From positions 1 to 64,000 of the forward strand of contig JAVTVY010017193.1 of assembly GCA_036873755.1 (NCBI GenBank): DNA of 64,000 bases, given 5' to 3'. A program made the position numbers and the translations under genes. The notes beneath the pieces are model-generated. The model worked only from the letters and a program-made list of their open reading frames with translations, made no database searches and was not told the DNA's origin. Origin of the DNA: Hanleya hanleyi (Eukaryota; Mollusca; Polyplacophora; Lepidopleurida; Hanleyidae). Below are positions 1 to 11,029 of this stretch, piece after piece (within the stretch, counting starts at the first letter, position 1; each line of letters starts with the position of its first letter).

Positions 1-1
1 G

Positions 2-187
2 CTGCACCTGGCGAGACAGATGTATCCCGGCCGCACACCGTTTGCATTGGAAGCCTTTAAAGATGCCACAACCCCTCAGCACGGGTATATGCTCTTCGAC
101 CTGAAGCAAACCACCCCCGACCACCTTCGACTACGGACCGGCATCTTTCCCGGAGACTCACCACGTGTACATGCAAAAATAATGTAA
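2..187 (+). CDS. Packaging ATPase (FtsK/HerA, A32-like), 3' end only, element 1
   Basis: This is the C-terminal ~60 residues of the Maverick genome-packaging ATPase; the Walker motifs lie outside the window. It is almost identical to the last third of the intact copy ending at 54339. A 2-nt deletion near position 154 relative to that copy shifts the last ~10 codons and moves the stop to 185-187, so the extreme C terminus is altered. It is followed at once by the family's 3' hairpin and AATAAA signal. The family role (ATP-driven DNA packaging into capsids) is known; the effect of the altered tail is unknown. Confidence 0.8.
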   Translation: MHLARQMYPGRTPFALEAFKDATTPQHGYMLFDLKQTTPDHLRLRTGIFPGDSPRVHAKIM

Positions 188-247
188 ACACACCTACAGT
201 GGCTCCCCCAGCTGGGGTGTGTGTGTTTTGATGATGGGGATAATAAA
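186..247 (+). terminator. Conserved 3'-end hairpin plus AATAAA (copy A)
   Basis: Arms ACACACC and GGTGTGT and an inner CAG/CTG pair enclose the loop TGGCTCCCCCAG. The element ends in AATAAA at 242-247. The same architecture occurs at 32121, 35697, 46182(-), 48609(-) and 54343. Confidence 0.75.
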
Positions 248-335
248 AAAGAATGAATACCACAACAGGGTTGATTTTTGTCTCTGAAGTAGATAAAAAG
301 AGCAGAATTGTGGGTTCTAGCATTAGTTGTACAGG

Positions 336-677
336 ATGTCTGCGCGAGTACGGAAGCACGCTCCCACGCTCCGTGTATTGAAGACGGCCCCACCCGAGTT
401 AGTCCGAACCATTGTACGCGGTGCGGACCCTGCTCTCGTGTGCTGTCTGTGTGAGATTGGACTCAATATCTTAAAAGGCAACGTACCACTGACTCCGGCT
501 CAGAAGACCAAGTTGGCCAAGCATAAGACAGGTCTAAGAACCTTAGTCCAGAAGCGAGTGTCTCAAACACAAAAGAAAAAGGTGTTACAGAAAGGTGGAT
601 TTCTCGGGGCCATCTTAGCACCGTTGGCCGCTTCCGTGTTGGGTCCAGTATTGGGTGGACTCTTCGGCCGACAATGA
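336..677 (+). CDS. PX-like small basic virion protein, element 1
   Basis: This is an intact ORF of about 113 residues. I start it at ATG 336; an upstream in-frame TTG at 327 is not needed. The N-terminal half is basic and contains a CLCEIG segment. A lysine-rich stretch (KKKVLQKGG) follows, then a hydrophobic Gly/Ala/Leu tail ending in GLFGRQ. Similar short proteins with a lysine run and a hydrophobic glycine-rich tail are common in Polintons and adintoviruses next to capsid genes. Biochemical function is not established; a membrane- or DNA-associated virion protein is inference. Its TGA overlaps the next ATG by 4 nt. The paralogue in element 2 (54487-54831) is also intact. Confidence 0.6.
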   Translation: MSARVRKHAPTLRVLKTAPPELVRTIVRGADPALVCCLCEIGLNILKGNVPLTPAQKTKLAKHKTGLRTLVQKRVSQTQKKKVLQKGGFLGAILAPLAASVLGPVLGGLFGRQ

Positions 678-1426
678 ACCACACGAAAAAAATGGTGCTC
701 GTCGAACCTCGGCTCCTTCAAAACCTCCAATCGCCCTACACTGTCCCTTCTACGGTGAAGACGATAAACACCCTCGATGGAGAGATGCAACAGATCTTAC
801 AGAGACCGGGGTTAAGCGATAGTGAGAAAGTACAACGGTACAATGAGACGCTTCAGCGGTACATGACGTTCATGGACCAATACAAAACCCTCTCTGCTCC
901 ACCACCACCTCCACCATCACCACGTGACAGACCGCCGACCTCAGCACCGTTCCAACAGCCGGGTGGAGTACCTTCCACAGCCCCACAGTGGGTCGAAGAC
1001 GAAGTCCTGAAGAGTGTACCTGCCTCGTTCAAGAAACAAGCTGGCCTGATATTACAACGGATGAAACAGAATCCTAACATGACTTGGAATGATAAAGGCG
1101 AACTCCTGGTACAGAATCGGGTGGTCCCCGGGACCCACATGACGGATTTAGTGAATGACCTGATGCGTCAACGCAGGACGCACACGAATCCTCGAGGATG
1201 GGAGGTCTTCGCTCAAGGCTTGAAAGACATGCATGTACCACAGAAATTGGTGGGCAACCCTCAGCGCTGGGCCTTTATGCAGAATGTGAGTACACCACCA
1301 GAACCTTGGGAACCGGAGTCACCTCCCACATCACCACCACGGCGGGCGCCTACGTTTTCACCCCTTTTACCACGCCACCCCTGCAACCACCAAGAGCTAA
1401 ATCACCGCGACCATCACGACGATTAG
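674..1426 (+). CDS. PY-like conserved Maverick protein, C terminus probably frameshifted
   Basis: The 250-residue ORF overlaps the PX-like stop by 4 nt (ATGA). An N-terminal helical region (residues ~1-75) is followed by a proline-rich linker (~76-110) and then a conserved domain with WNDKGELLVQN, PGTHMTDLVNDLMR and GWEVFAQGLKDMHVP. After about residue 205 the frame departs from element 2. The probable original C terminus, basic and ending in WEKY, lies in another frame and stops at 1452, just before the next TATA box. The copy in element 2 (54828) is also disturbed after the conserved domain. It is a recurrent capsid-module protein of unknown function. Confidence 0.55.
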   Translation: MNHTKKMVLVEPRLLQNLQSPYTVPSTVKTINTLDGEMQQILQRPGLSDSEKVQRYNETLQRYMTFMDQYKTLSAPPPPPPSPRDRPPTSAPFQQPGGVPSTAPQWVEDEVLKSVPASFKKQAGLILQRMKQNPNMTWNDKGELLVQNRVVPGTHMTDLVNDLMRQRRTHTNPRGWEVFAQGLKDMHVPQKLVGNPQRWAFMQNVSTPPEPWEPESPPTSPPRRAPTFSPLLPRHPCNHQELNHRDHHDD

Positions 1427-1446
1427 CGCCCAAGGGCTGGGAGAAG

Positions 1447-1454
1447 TATTAAAA
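1447..1454 (+). promoter_or_regulatory. TATA-like box for the penton/pVI/MCP/protease block, element 1
   Basis: TATTAAAA lies 39 nt upstream of the penton ATG, followed by a CAGCAGCAG tract and TCAGTC, which resembles an initiator. The arrangement is identical at 55674 in element 2. Confidence 0.5.
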
Positions 1455-1485
1455 CCAACAGCAGCAGCAGGACAGCTCAGTCATC

Positions 1486-2263
1486 ATGTTTACCTCACCC
1501 TACCCAGTAACAGCTCGGCTGATGTGTTTCCTGACAACACCTTGACCAAGTACGTGACCCAGTTACCGCAACCGTTGCATTTACCTGGACGCTGGGAATG
1601 TGGACTCGTGGATATCCAATACCCTTACTCGTGGTACAACGTGCGAGCCAATGAAGTATGGTACGAGGTGACCTACGAAGGACAAGAAACTCGACTCAAA
1701 ATACCTGAAGGTCAATACGATACCCCCAAGGAGTTCATGGGTGGACTGAGAAGTCTGATGCATTATAAGTCTCTACGAGACGTCACGAATACTTCAAAAC
1801 CCATCAAATCTTTTCCCTTCAAAAATCATGTGGACTTCGATTACAACGCACACAACGACAAGGCCAATCTCACGCTCAGCCCCAACGTGAGTGTCGAACT
1901 CAGTGCTACCCTACAGCAAATGCTGGGTTTCAATTACCAGGGGTACGCTGCCCCACCGGCGAGATAGGCCACATCCCGATGGACATGCGTGGTGGTCTGT
2001 ACGTCTACTCGGACGTGGTCGATGCACACATTGTCGGCGACAGCAACGTACCTCTACTGCGCGTCTGCCCGGTGAAAGGCACGTATGGAGCTCAAGTCAC
2101 CCACAGTTTCAGGCATATCGTGTATCTACCGGTCAGTCAGACCGATATTAGCTTCATCGTCATCGATATAAGAGACGACACGGGACGACCGGTGGCATTC
2201 GAACGAGGAAAAGTGGTGCTGACACTTCATTTCCGTCAAGTCCGAGCGGTTCACTTTGCATAA
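1486..2263 (+). pseudogene. Penton (single jelly-roll minor capsid protein), frameshifted, element 1
   Basis: The reading frame resembles Polinton penton proteins: an N-terminal LPSN segment, FPDNT, LPQPLHLPGRWECGLVDIQYP and YSWYNV. This protein occupies capsid vertices. The start ATG is at 1486, but a T run just after it has one T fewer than element 2 (TTT against TTTT), which throws the start out of frame. A second disruption near 1955-1980 splits the body into two frames. The second half (to 2263) is otherwise close to element 2. Its TAA overlaps the next ATG by one base. Confidence 0.8.
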
Positions 2264-2670
2264 TGAAGGTGCCTTATCAATGCCATACAGCCAGTTACGT
2301 CGATCATTACACCAGACAGGCCGGGGGTAACTTTCCTGTCTTTGCGGGTACACACATGCAACGAGGACATGGACTGGGGAACATACTCGGGAGCATCGTC
2401 AAAACGTTCCTGCCCTTGGTGACGCGTGGGGTCAAAGCGATCGGCAAACAAGCGGTGCGCAGTGGACTGCAAGTGGCCGGTGCTGTCTTGGGGGGTACGG
2501 CACCCAAAAAATCCTTGAAACGGCGGGCCAAAGAAGCGGGAGGCGTCTTGGTGGCCAAAGCACAACGCACCGTAGGGAATAAAAGAGCTGCCCCACCGAG
2601 ACCACGCACAAGTCGACGACCGACCCAGCGACGACGCACATCGAAGAAGACCAAGGATATCTTTTCTTAA
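2263..2670 (+). CDS. pVI/pX-like amphipathic basic capsid protein, element 1
   Basis: The 135-residue ORF is intact. A short N-terminal segment (KVPY) is followed by a Gly-rich amphipathic region (residues ~33-72, GHGLGNILGSIVKTFLPLV) and a long Arg/Lys/Pro-rich C-terminal half ending in DIFS. This matches the small Polinton/adintovirus protein compared with adenovirus pVI or pX: an internal capsid or DNA-condensing protein, with the helix a possible membrane-active segment (inference). ATG 2263 overlaps the penton stop (TAATG), and the stop is 2 nt before the MCP ATG. Element 2 carries a 1-nt frameshift in this gene, so this is the better copy. Confidence 0.65.
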   Translation: MKVPYQCHTASYVDHYTRQAGGNFPVFAGTHMQRGHGLGNILGSIVKTFLPLVTRGVKAIGKQAVRSGLQVAGAVLGGTAPKKSLKRRAKEAGGVLVAKAQRTVGNKRAAPPRPRTSRRPTQRRRTSKKTKDIFS

Positions 2671-2672
2671 AG

Positions 2673-3977
2673 ATGGCTTTCATCCATGCCGAGTCGTGTC
2701 CTTCTACCAACAGTGAATTTGATTTATGGACCGTCCCACCTACTCAGACCAGTGCCGAAGAGGGTCAATGGGTAGAACATTTGCCCCTTTCCAGCATTAC
2801 AGCCACAGGCCCCATTGAATTCACCATCACCAACGCAGATACGACCTACCTGGATATAGGTACGTATGGGCTAAAATCTAAAAGCTAAAATCACCAATAA
2901 AGATGGGACAGTCCTGAAAGCAGAGGCACCCGTGGGTCCAGTGAATCTCTGGCTTCATTCGCTATTCCAGCAAGTGGATATAGCCCTGAGTGATAAACTG
3001 GTGAGCGCCTCGACGAACACGTACCCGTACCGAGCCTACATCGAAACACTGTTATCCTACGGGCGTGACGCCAAAATGTCGTATTTGACAGCCCCGTTGT
3101 TCTACCGAGATACCCCAGGCAAGATGGAAGCGAGTCCTCATAATGACGGCTATACGGAGAGAGTGGATGCCACAGCAGAGTCACTCGGTCGATATGATGG
3201 GACGTCTGCATGCGGACTTATTCATGCAGGACCGATACCTCTTGAATGGAGTACCTGTCAAAATACGACTAGTGCGCGCAACGCCTGCGTTTGCCTTGAT
3301 GGCCCCGAATGAAGACCTCGAGTATAACATTGTCATCCAAGAGGCAAGTCTGTTTGTACGCAAAGTGAAACCCAGCCCAGGTGTACAGTTGGGGCACATC
3401 AGAGCCTTGGAGAAAAAAACCAGCCCAGTACCCGATTCGACGAGTACAGACCAAGGTCTTTTCCGTTCCTAAAGGCAATATGATTGTCAATCAAGAAAAC
3501 CTGTTCCTGGGAGATTTGCCCAAGCGTTTAACCCTAGCCTGTGTGGAGAACGTCAGTTATAATGGGACTCTCTCGAGGAATCCGTTCAACCTAAAAGTGT
3601 TCAACATCAATTTCGTGGCCCTGCATGTGGATGGCCAACAGGTACCGGCACGGCCTTTACAACCTAATTTCGGAACGGACAATTACATCCGGAGCTATCT
3701 GAACCTCTTCACAGCAACTGGCCAAATCAACCAAGACGAGGGAAATATGATCAGTCGAGACTATTTCGGCAGAGGGTACACATTGTTCTGTTTCGATCTG
3801 ACTCCCACCTTAGACAACGATCATCAACTGAGTCTCATCAAGAAAGGCAACTTACGCTTGGAACTGCACTTCGGGACACCTTTACCGAAAACCATCAATG
3901 TGATCTGCAACGCTGAGTTTGACAACATCATTCAAATCGATAAAAGCCGTAACGTGCTGTGTGACTTCGCCACCTAA
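2673..3977 (+). pseudogene. Major capsid protein (double jelly-roll hexon), multiple frameshifts, element 1
   Basis: The pieces lie in three frames: 2673-2888, then ~2889-3190, ~3180-3420 and ~3415-3977. The second piece holds the Polinton MCP signature (VGPVNLWLHSLF, NTYPYRAYIETLLSYG). The rest includes GRLHADLFMQDRYLLN and FVALHVDGQQVP. These are hallmarks of Maverick double jelly-roll capsids. Frameshifts fall near 2875-2890, 3185 and 3415. Despite them this copy keeps the ~110-residue segment deleted from element 2. It is 1 nt from the protease ATG. Confidence 0.85.
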
Positions 3978-3978
3978 C

Positions 3979-4451
3979 ATGGATACAGACCAGATAACCA
4001 CGGTGCTGGAGACTGACCCAGGAACACGTAGGGTCTTTCAAGGTGTTCGCCCGAGACGTGTTCCCATTAGACCGTGTGTATCCGGCTGCTTACGTCCTGA
4101 ATACAGACCCGATGGATCGGCCCGGTGAACACTGGGTGGCCGTGTACTTGACAGAAGAGCAGGGTGAATACTTTGACCCGTACGGCCTACCACCCCTCCA
4201 TCCCGATTTAACAGACTTCATGGATCAAGGCACAGAGACCGTGGTGTTGGAATACTAAAACGTTGCAAAGCCTGGACAGTATGGTGTGCGGACAATATTG
4301 CTTGTTTTACCTGTACCATCGATGCCGAGGAAGACCCTTATCTACCATCGTCCACATGTTTGACGAGTACCCCAAGGCCGAGGACCGAGATGTACTCGTC
4401 TATGACTGGGCCGCCCATCATTTCAATGTACAAGCTCCATTCTGGGCTTAA
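3979..4451 (+). pseudogene. Adenain-like cysteine protease, two frameshifts, element 1
   Basis: This is a homologue of the intact 57887-58360 protease that processes capsid precursors. Catalytic-type motifs are still visible: GEHW (His), YFDPYG (Asp) and VCGQYC (Cys). A 2-nt loss near 4040 and another indel near 4250 put the three motif blocks in different frames, so no active enzyme can be made. The 3' end encodes FNVQAPFWA and is followed by degenerate repeats of that same end. Confidence 0.8.
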
Positions 4452-4530
4452 GTTATTTCAATGAACACACGCCCCCTGTTCTGGGCTTGAATTCTAGCAA
4501 GCCCCTTGTTCTGGGCTTCAGTTTTCACGT
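4420..4530 (+). repeat. Tandem copies of the protease 3' end, element 1
   Basis: About three diverged repeats of a 30-50-nt unit contain TGTTCTGGGCTT and overlap the stop codon. The same arrangement is present in element 2 at 58335-58465. Confidence 0.6.
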
Positions 4531-4558
4531 GGTTGTTCTCACGTTGTTGTTGTTCACT

Positions 4559-4613
4559 GAATAAAAAAAAAAATGAGATCTCACCAAAAAACCCTGTCTT
4601 GTGTGTTTTATTC
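4559..4613. terminator. Convergent poly(A) signals after the capsid block, element 1
   Basis: AATAAA lies on + at about 4560. TTTTATT (AATAAA on -) lies about 45 nt later. The pair can end the capsid transcript and an opposing transcript, and it is conserved at 58503-58552. Confidence 0.5.
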
Positions 4614-5357
4614 ATAATGCATCTGGAGATTCAGTCAAACTGAAATCAGTGGTGTAGGATGGGGCCAAAATATCACCCACCAAGGTTAGAATGCAAGCGC
4701 ACTATAGTAAAAATAGAGAGCCAATGAATGTATTCTCCGAACCTTGCCGAAAGGGAGACCGTTTGACAGGTGACCTTTTGACCCGCGCGTGCGCACTGCC
4801 GGGGATGACGCGCGCACTGCCGGGGATGACGCGCACTTCCGGAGAACCCCCGCGCGCGCGCGCGCTGCGTGCTGGGGCGGGCCAGGCCGGTGAAAAAGTG
4901 CCGGAGGTTGAACATCCGGACGTCTAAGGACGTCTCTTTCAGTGCTCGGGATGTGACCCATCAATACCCAGCAACCCAACAGAGGTGTTAAGACCATGAT
5001 ATAACCTGCTCGGCGCATGGTTAGTACGAATGATTCGGTGGTGGAGGTGGTGGTGTTCAATAAAAAAAACTGCATGAAAACCCAAGCGAAGTTCGAATAT
5101 TTATTAAGGTGAACAAGTGACCAAGAATGTATGTACAAGTATAGAAGAACGTTGCAAACAAGAATTAAGGTGAACGTATGTATAGAGAGAGAAATCACAG
5201 TGGAGTATATAACAGTTCAACCGAGTCCTCGCACTGACGTATATCGTGTACTTATTCAATAGAATGACAAACAAGTTCATGGTGTAATGTATATATAGAG
5301 AGTTATTTAGAGTCCAAATATGTATGTCCATTAGAAAAGTCCGGGTATAAGATATGT
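4614..5357. other. Intergenic: CpG-rich tract between protease and PolB
   Basis: 4640-4740 matches element 2 (58580-58680). 4780-4905 is CpG-rich with two copies of GCGCACTGCCGGGGATGAC and a GCGC run, and matches 58985-59110. 5050-5357 is AT-rich 3'-flank of PolB with no recognisable gene and no copy of the C-rich hairpin. Confidence 0.5.
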
Positions 5358-8300
5358 TCACAAGTCCAAGTAAGTGGTACTGATGCCATCGGGAAGCACT
5401 TTCCGTTTCGGGTAGAAAAATGTGAAGGCATCTCGTTTCTGGATGTAGGTTCGCATCTGGTGGTCGACGACCCGGAATCCTCGGTTAGTGCCACTCGCAC
5501 TGGTCTGGCTTTGGAGCACGTCCAGGTATAAGGCTTTGTCGATGTTGGGGTCACGCCGATTCACTCCTTTGCAACTGAACTTATTGTTTCCATCTCCACC
5601 GTAACAGAAGTAGGTCTTGGACGACAGGGCGATCATGGCATCTCCGCTCCACTCCAGCTTAAACAGGCCCGGCGTCCGCTTGTCGTACTGGTAATGGTCA
5701 CGTCGAGGTAGCCAATGGTCCCGTTCCACCTCATACTGTGCGCGTAACTCAGGTTTCACCAGGGACTCCCAATCCGCATTAGAGATGGCCATGTAGGCAG
5801 AGTCCGTGTCCATTTCCATGAGTTGCCAATCGGATGGGTCGAAATACACACCCATGAAATCATAGAGGAACTGGAGCATCCTCAGTTTGGCCACCTGGTA
5901 TACCATACATCCAATTTGGAGGGGCAGGTTGTAACGAATGACCTTTTTGGCTGAAGAGATTTCATAGGTATCATCATCGATGACGTCGACGGACCGAAAC
6001 AGAGGCGAGTTGATCTTTTTGCGGGCTTGTTTGGTTGTACAGATATTGACGTTGACGTGCTTGTCTTGGTTGATGACCGTTTTTCCGTAGTAACCATTGC
6101 CTGTCCATTTCCAAGATTCACCGATGATGGCCTGACTAGGATCTTGATCGCCTTGACGACGGGCAGACGTCACGATGTCGGCATTCCGCGCGAAACAGGC
6201 ATGGGGTACGTACTGAAGGATTTGGTACACGCGCGTCACTTCGAGGCCATGGCTCATGTACCACTGTAGCAGAGGGGTACCCAGCAAGATTTTCTCTGCC
6301 CACATACTTCCAATCAACATTCGACGAGGTTGTTTCAATACGTCATGTTCCTCAGCATAGGCGCCCATGGTCTCTCCAATGTCAGCCCGACCCACCAGCG
6401 TGTTCTTGAAGATAGGCGGACACTGGGCGAAGAGGGGCTTGAGATGGTCGGGAACATGCAGGTCGCATTCCACAAATCCATACAGGGTCCCGGAACGAAC
6501 GGCGTCGAAAAGTTGTGGCAGGGTCAAGAGTGGTCGGCGACTCAACGGGTACTCGCGCGCTTTAAGGAAGTCGCGTAAGTGTGGGAGGGCCTGGCACATG
6601 GTGTGAAATTCACACTCCCACAGTTCGATCAGATCGTACCCCAACTCTTTGACGTAAAATCCATTCTCCACCACTTCTGTTCGTAATTCTTCTGCTGATT
6701 TCCCACGTCGTTCGTTGAAGCGTCCAGCGCTGAAAGGACATTGGTGGCCGTGCCAGTAACACCCATAAAATTGAAATACGGTCGGTGTTCCTTGTACAAG
6801 GGCAAACCCATCGACGGGGAGTCGACGATCTCCTCTGCGCTTCTCTGTGGCGTTGGTCTGATGGCGTATATAAATTCCCCGTCGATCGGCTTCCCAATCC
6901 AACCACTGGTCGGCGAGATGTTTGTACGGCGTACGTTGAGGTGTGAAATGTTGACCGTCTGCCAACCAGCGCGTATAATGGCCCGCTGGGCATGGGTTGG
7001 GCGAGAGACCACAGGTACAGGGCATTGGCGTCAAATCCAATGATTTTGGCACAGGGTTTTCCACCGGGAAGAGTAGTGACATCCTTCTCATGATAACGGT
7101 GAAAAATAAGGCTAGGTCCGCCGACGATGTTCTGTTTTAAACAATCATACATGTCCTCATCTTTTTGTTGTATCAGCGAGAAGTAGGTAGGACACTCTTG
7201 GAAGAGATGGCGAAGCGCAAGACCCGGTAAACTCAAACACTCCTTGAAGATGTCGACGTGCATCTCGCGACGAAAGAGTTGAACCATTTTCTCGGCCGCT
7301 TCGAGGAAAGGGACCACATCTAAGTTGTTATACCACATCAGGAAATCTCGCAAGGTCTGCATGTGTTGGTCATTCCATACCTGCTGTAGTTCCCGGTACG
7401 TGTCTTCCGGACATTCCACTTGCTTGAGATCGTCATAGAACGCGTCCCGGGGTGGCAACTGTGTTTCCTACAAGCGGTCGAGCGTCGATATGTAGGTGTA
7501 AGGGAACTTCCCTTTGGTTTGTGCACAGTCATAGGCCTTCACCCACTGATCGTAGCTGTAATTGGGAGCTAAGTAGTTCCGTACATCCAGGAAATGGAGT
7601 GATGTGGTGGTGAGGGCCATGTGGTTGTTGATCTTTTTGATGACGGACTTGATGGTATCGGACTGGGCCAAGTAGGGTAGAGAAATTCCTTCACCATGTT
7701 CAGATCGTATCGCCCCGAGTTGAATCCGAGCACCGGTAACTGGCCTAAGTATTGCAGGAAGCGGATTTTCAATTTCTCCGCATACGGTTTAGGTAAAGGC
7801 ACATCCTGCAGTTGCAGCCCACTGTGTTCCATTTCCTCTCTGTCAAATATTTGCCCACTATGCTCCATCTCGGACTCTTCATCGTCACTGAACGCTACAC
7901 CCAGTGTAGGAATCCGGTCGTCGAGTTGGTCCAGTACGTCCTGGAACTGGGACACCAATAGTTCTGTACTGACCGCACTCACTTCCTCTAAGTACTCCAT
8001 CATCCGCGTAATCAAGTCATGGGCGTCGCCGGTGGACACGAAACAGACCGGTGCAGCGTCATAGCCAGGTACGTTGCTGGAAATACTGACACTCAGGGGA
8101 ATATGGCGCTGTGTCCACTGTGTTTTCGCCGAGGCCACATCCATCGGTTCCAACATCGCCTCGAAATCGTAACATGCCCGGTAAGGAAAATAACGATGCT
8201 CTTCTGGTATGATGAGACCTTCATCGGCCAGTTCCTCGAAGATGGTGGGCGTGTTATGGAAATTTCCGTTTGACAGTGTGGTCACAAATCTTCTCGTGTC

Positions 8301-9339
8301 GATGTAAATCACGAAGTGAGTGGTGAAACACCCGATGGCATTGGGCACAACTGTAGGATTGCGCGTACAGACTCAAATCATAGATCAGGGAAAAATGATT
8401 CACCCCGCCGTCGTCGAAGATGTTGACTTTCATGGTGGAAACATACCGTTCTGAAGACCGATGCACCAATTCAGCCACAAATGTGTCATGACCCTCCTCT
8501 TCATCCTCCTTCTCTTCCCGTAGTAAACGGTACACAAAGATATTGACGTTGAACAGGGACTCCACGACATCCAAATTCTTGAATGGGACTCCCCGGAACT
8601 GCCGCGGATCTAGGCCTTGTTCCTCTAAATAATGTCTCCAATAGATATTGGCCCTACTATCACAATTCCGGGGATGACATTCGTCCAAATGAATGGCCAA
8701 ACACCGGAACAGACATTTCTGGTCTTTGTAGGGTCCATGTGCGCCTCGGGTTAATGCATACAGTCCTTTTCGATTGAGCAGCCAAGGGGGTAGTAGTACA
8801 GGAGCACCGATCGGATGATCTCTCATTTTGGTCACGAAAAATGTCACGTTGGTGACCATTTCCACAGTCCACTTGGTATTGGGGCGTTGCAACCGGGCCC
8901 ATTCCAATGGGTCCAACGTGGTCAGTTGGTCGATGAGGGGCTCCAGTGACGCATGATTGATGATGGTGAATGGTTTGTCAAACACATAGGTATTATTGCT
9001 CGGGTAAAAATACCGTACCTGGTCCGTCTCTTTGTGCCGTAGAATATAGCCGAATGTCATATTCACTTTGAACGCTGTCACTTGGTCTCTGAAAATGTTC
9101 TCGGCATAGTTAGGAAGATACGTGAGGTCCTGTAGCCGGAAATTATACAAATCTTGAATAGGGCGATGACGGTGGAAACATTGTCGGATGGTGCTCCAAT
9201 GGCGCCGATAGATGTCACTCACAGGGTGGTCTTCGGGCAAGGCGTCAGCGGGAGGCACAGCTGGATCCTCAGGAAAGTCGTGTTCGCCTCTCACATTCTC
9301 ACGCGCCAAGGGAGATCTCGATCGGTCACGTCGCCTCAT
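5358..9339 (-). pseudogene. Protein-primed family B DNA polymerase of Maverick type, frameshifted
   Basis: The reading frame is about 1,300 codons from ATG 9337-9339 to TGA at 5358. The N-terminal ~170 residues are homologous to the stand-alone zinc-finger proteins (31026, 46366, 48793). Next come a CLFRCLAIH segment and a C2H2 finger (CAQC...H...C). An exonuclease-type NSGRYDLN motif lies near 7700, polymerase motif A (FDANALYLWSL) near 7030, motif B-like GNGYYGK near 6090 and motif C (MDTDSAYMA) near 5800. Such enzymes replicate Mavericks from a protein primer. Frameshifts occur near 8300, 7620 and 7030, and an in-frame TAG at 7468-7470, so the copy is dead although motifs B and C are unbroken. 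Confidence 0.9.
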
Positions 9340-9599
9340 CCTGATCGTATATACCCCTGTAAAATAGAGCCGATTTTGACAATGAATCGGTCACGACTTC
9401 TTATTTCTTTGGAGGGGCAAGGTCAATAGGACTTGCGCTTTTTATACTACTAAAATGTGAAGTCGATTACATCTTACATCTAGCTTTAAGGCCGTGATAT
9501 GCATATGAAGTATTCTGGGGCATGGTCAGTACTTCCCAGTTTTCCCTTTGTCTACTACTCGCCGATTTTTTAATTTTTTTTATTATTATTATTTATTTA

Positions 9600-10280
9600 T
9601 TTTCCCCGAGAGCTACACCATGACACCTCACTCTACCCAATCGGGCCACTAGTGCTCCACCTAGACTCCAACATGTCCACCCCGTATGGATTTATACATA
9701 CATTGGGCTAATATCCCAGTATATGAGTGTCTATGGGTCTGTATGCATCTATATACAGACCTACCCGGTACTTTCATAGCTTTTCCCATCGTATTCTACA
9801 TGATCAACCTCACAGCCCATAGTAAAATCCATAAACAAACGACCACCACCCTATACACGCAAAAAAGATAGAAATGTACGAATCAAGGGGAGATTACCTT
9901 TGCCGACAAGAAGAATTGGTCTAGTCCGAGTTGTCTCCCTTGCATCAGAGCGTATAGATGGGGCTGTGGTTTGAAATCGGCTATTATCCGGGGAAGCGGG
10001 GGAAATTGGGCTTGTTGGTCAGCCATTTTTCTTAACATTTGTTACACAAAACAGACCTGTACGGAATATTTCCACTTTAAATCATTCATACCCAACAAAA
10101 TTATATCAAACTAATTCATTCATTCATATGTAAGTGATTCATATACCGCGAAAGACCACATGAAGGTCCCCACCGATGACGTTCGATGAACGTTCGTAAT
10201 TTTTCTTTTGCTGGTGCAAACTGGACGATAAATGCTCGACACTGGGGTGGCACTGTATCATAGACTGGTCGCAATATATG
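9600..10280. repeat. Right subterminal/terminal repeat region of element 1
   Basis: 9613-9700 matches the B units seen right of element 2 (TACCTCACTC...CCACCTAGAC type). 9800-10275 can be aligned with 60325-60625: shared CCCATAGTAAAATCCA, a GAGTTGTCTCCCTTGC segment and an ATAAAYGCTCGACMCTGGGGT segment. The block lies just outside PolB, as expected for a Maverick inverted repeat. The exact terminus and target duplication were not located. Confidence 0.55.
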
Positions 10281-10832
10281 TATATTGGTGTCCATGGGCT
10301 GAACTATTTGGTGTAAAATGTCTGTGGAGCGGACACAAAACTAGACATTTTTTTTCAGGCATATTTTCTCATCGCATGGGCGGAAACAACTGCCGAAACA
10401 AATATTACCTCAAAGGCAGCAAACCAGTTAGCAATGTAAGCCTGAACAATTATATTTTCAATGAATACAAGGTTGTGTTGAGAAATATATCTCAAAATAT
10501 GATTAATTAATGATTTTTCCATCATGACAAACGAACACCCGACCGGCTTCCAACAAATATGGCGGCGGGTATTCGAAGCTCGAAGTCAGAAAATTGCCAA
10601 ACTTCAAAAATTCAGATCTCATCAACCAGAACGTCTTATGTGCTCACAGTTATTGACTATATCGTAAAATATGTATACTTGCGAACCTTAGTTGGGTTCG
10701 TGATGAAATAATTTAGAAATAAGTAACTCGAGCACTTTTTGTGACATAGCAAAACGAAGAAGGGGGGGGATACTAGCATAGATATTATTAAAAAATAATT
10801 TATATTACATACGTGTACGGTGTTGATTGGTG
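10281..10832. other. Unassigned AT-rich host DNA
   Basis: I see no gene, RNA or clear repeat. It lies immediately outside the recognisable end of element 1. Confidence 0.4.
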
Positions 10833-10974
10833 TTACTGAGTGATACTGGTCAGCTGCATGTCATCAATGAGGCGAACACGGTACTTTCGAAGCTTCACTA
10901 AAAATGATGACTCCATGACTTTGGACTCAGGCTGGTGAGTAACTGCTACGGTGTAATAGGCTGGTGAATTTGCA
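10833..10974 (-). CDS. Possible terminal coding exon of a host gene
   Basis: On the minus strand a T-rich tract ends in CAG at 10977-10975. It is followed by an open frame of 47 codons (SPAYYTVAVTHQP...) to TAA at 10833. The polypyrimidine tract and acceptor are plausible, and the Tyr/Val alternation is mildly fibronectin III-like. No family is recognised. It may be a chance ORF. Confidence 0.2.
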
Positions 10975-11029
10975 CTGGTAAAATGAAAAAAAGTAAAAGG
11001 TTCTCCACAGCTCATACAAGCAGGCAAGC

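Noticed and set aside
9343..9480. End of PolB flank considered as the exact right terminus of element 1
   Set aside because: Shared sequence with element 2's right arm continues to about 10275, so the terminus must be further out; no AGT/ACT end with target duplication was found.
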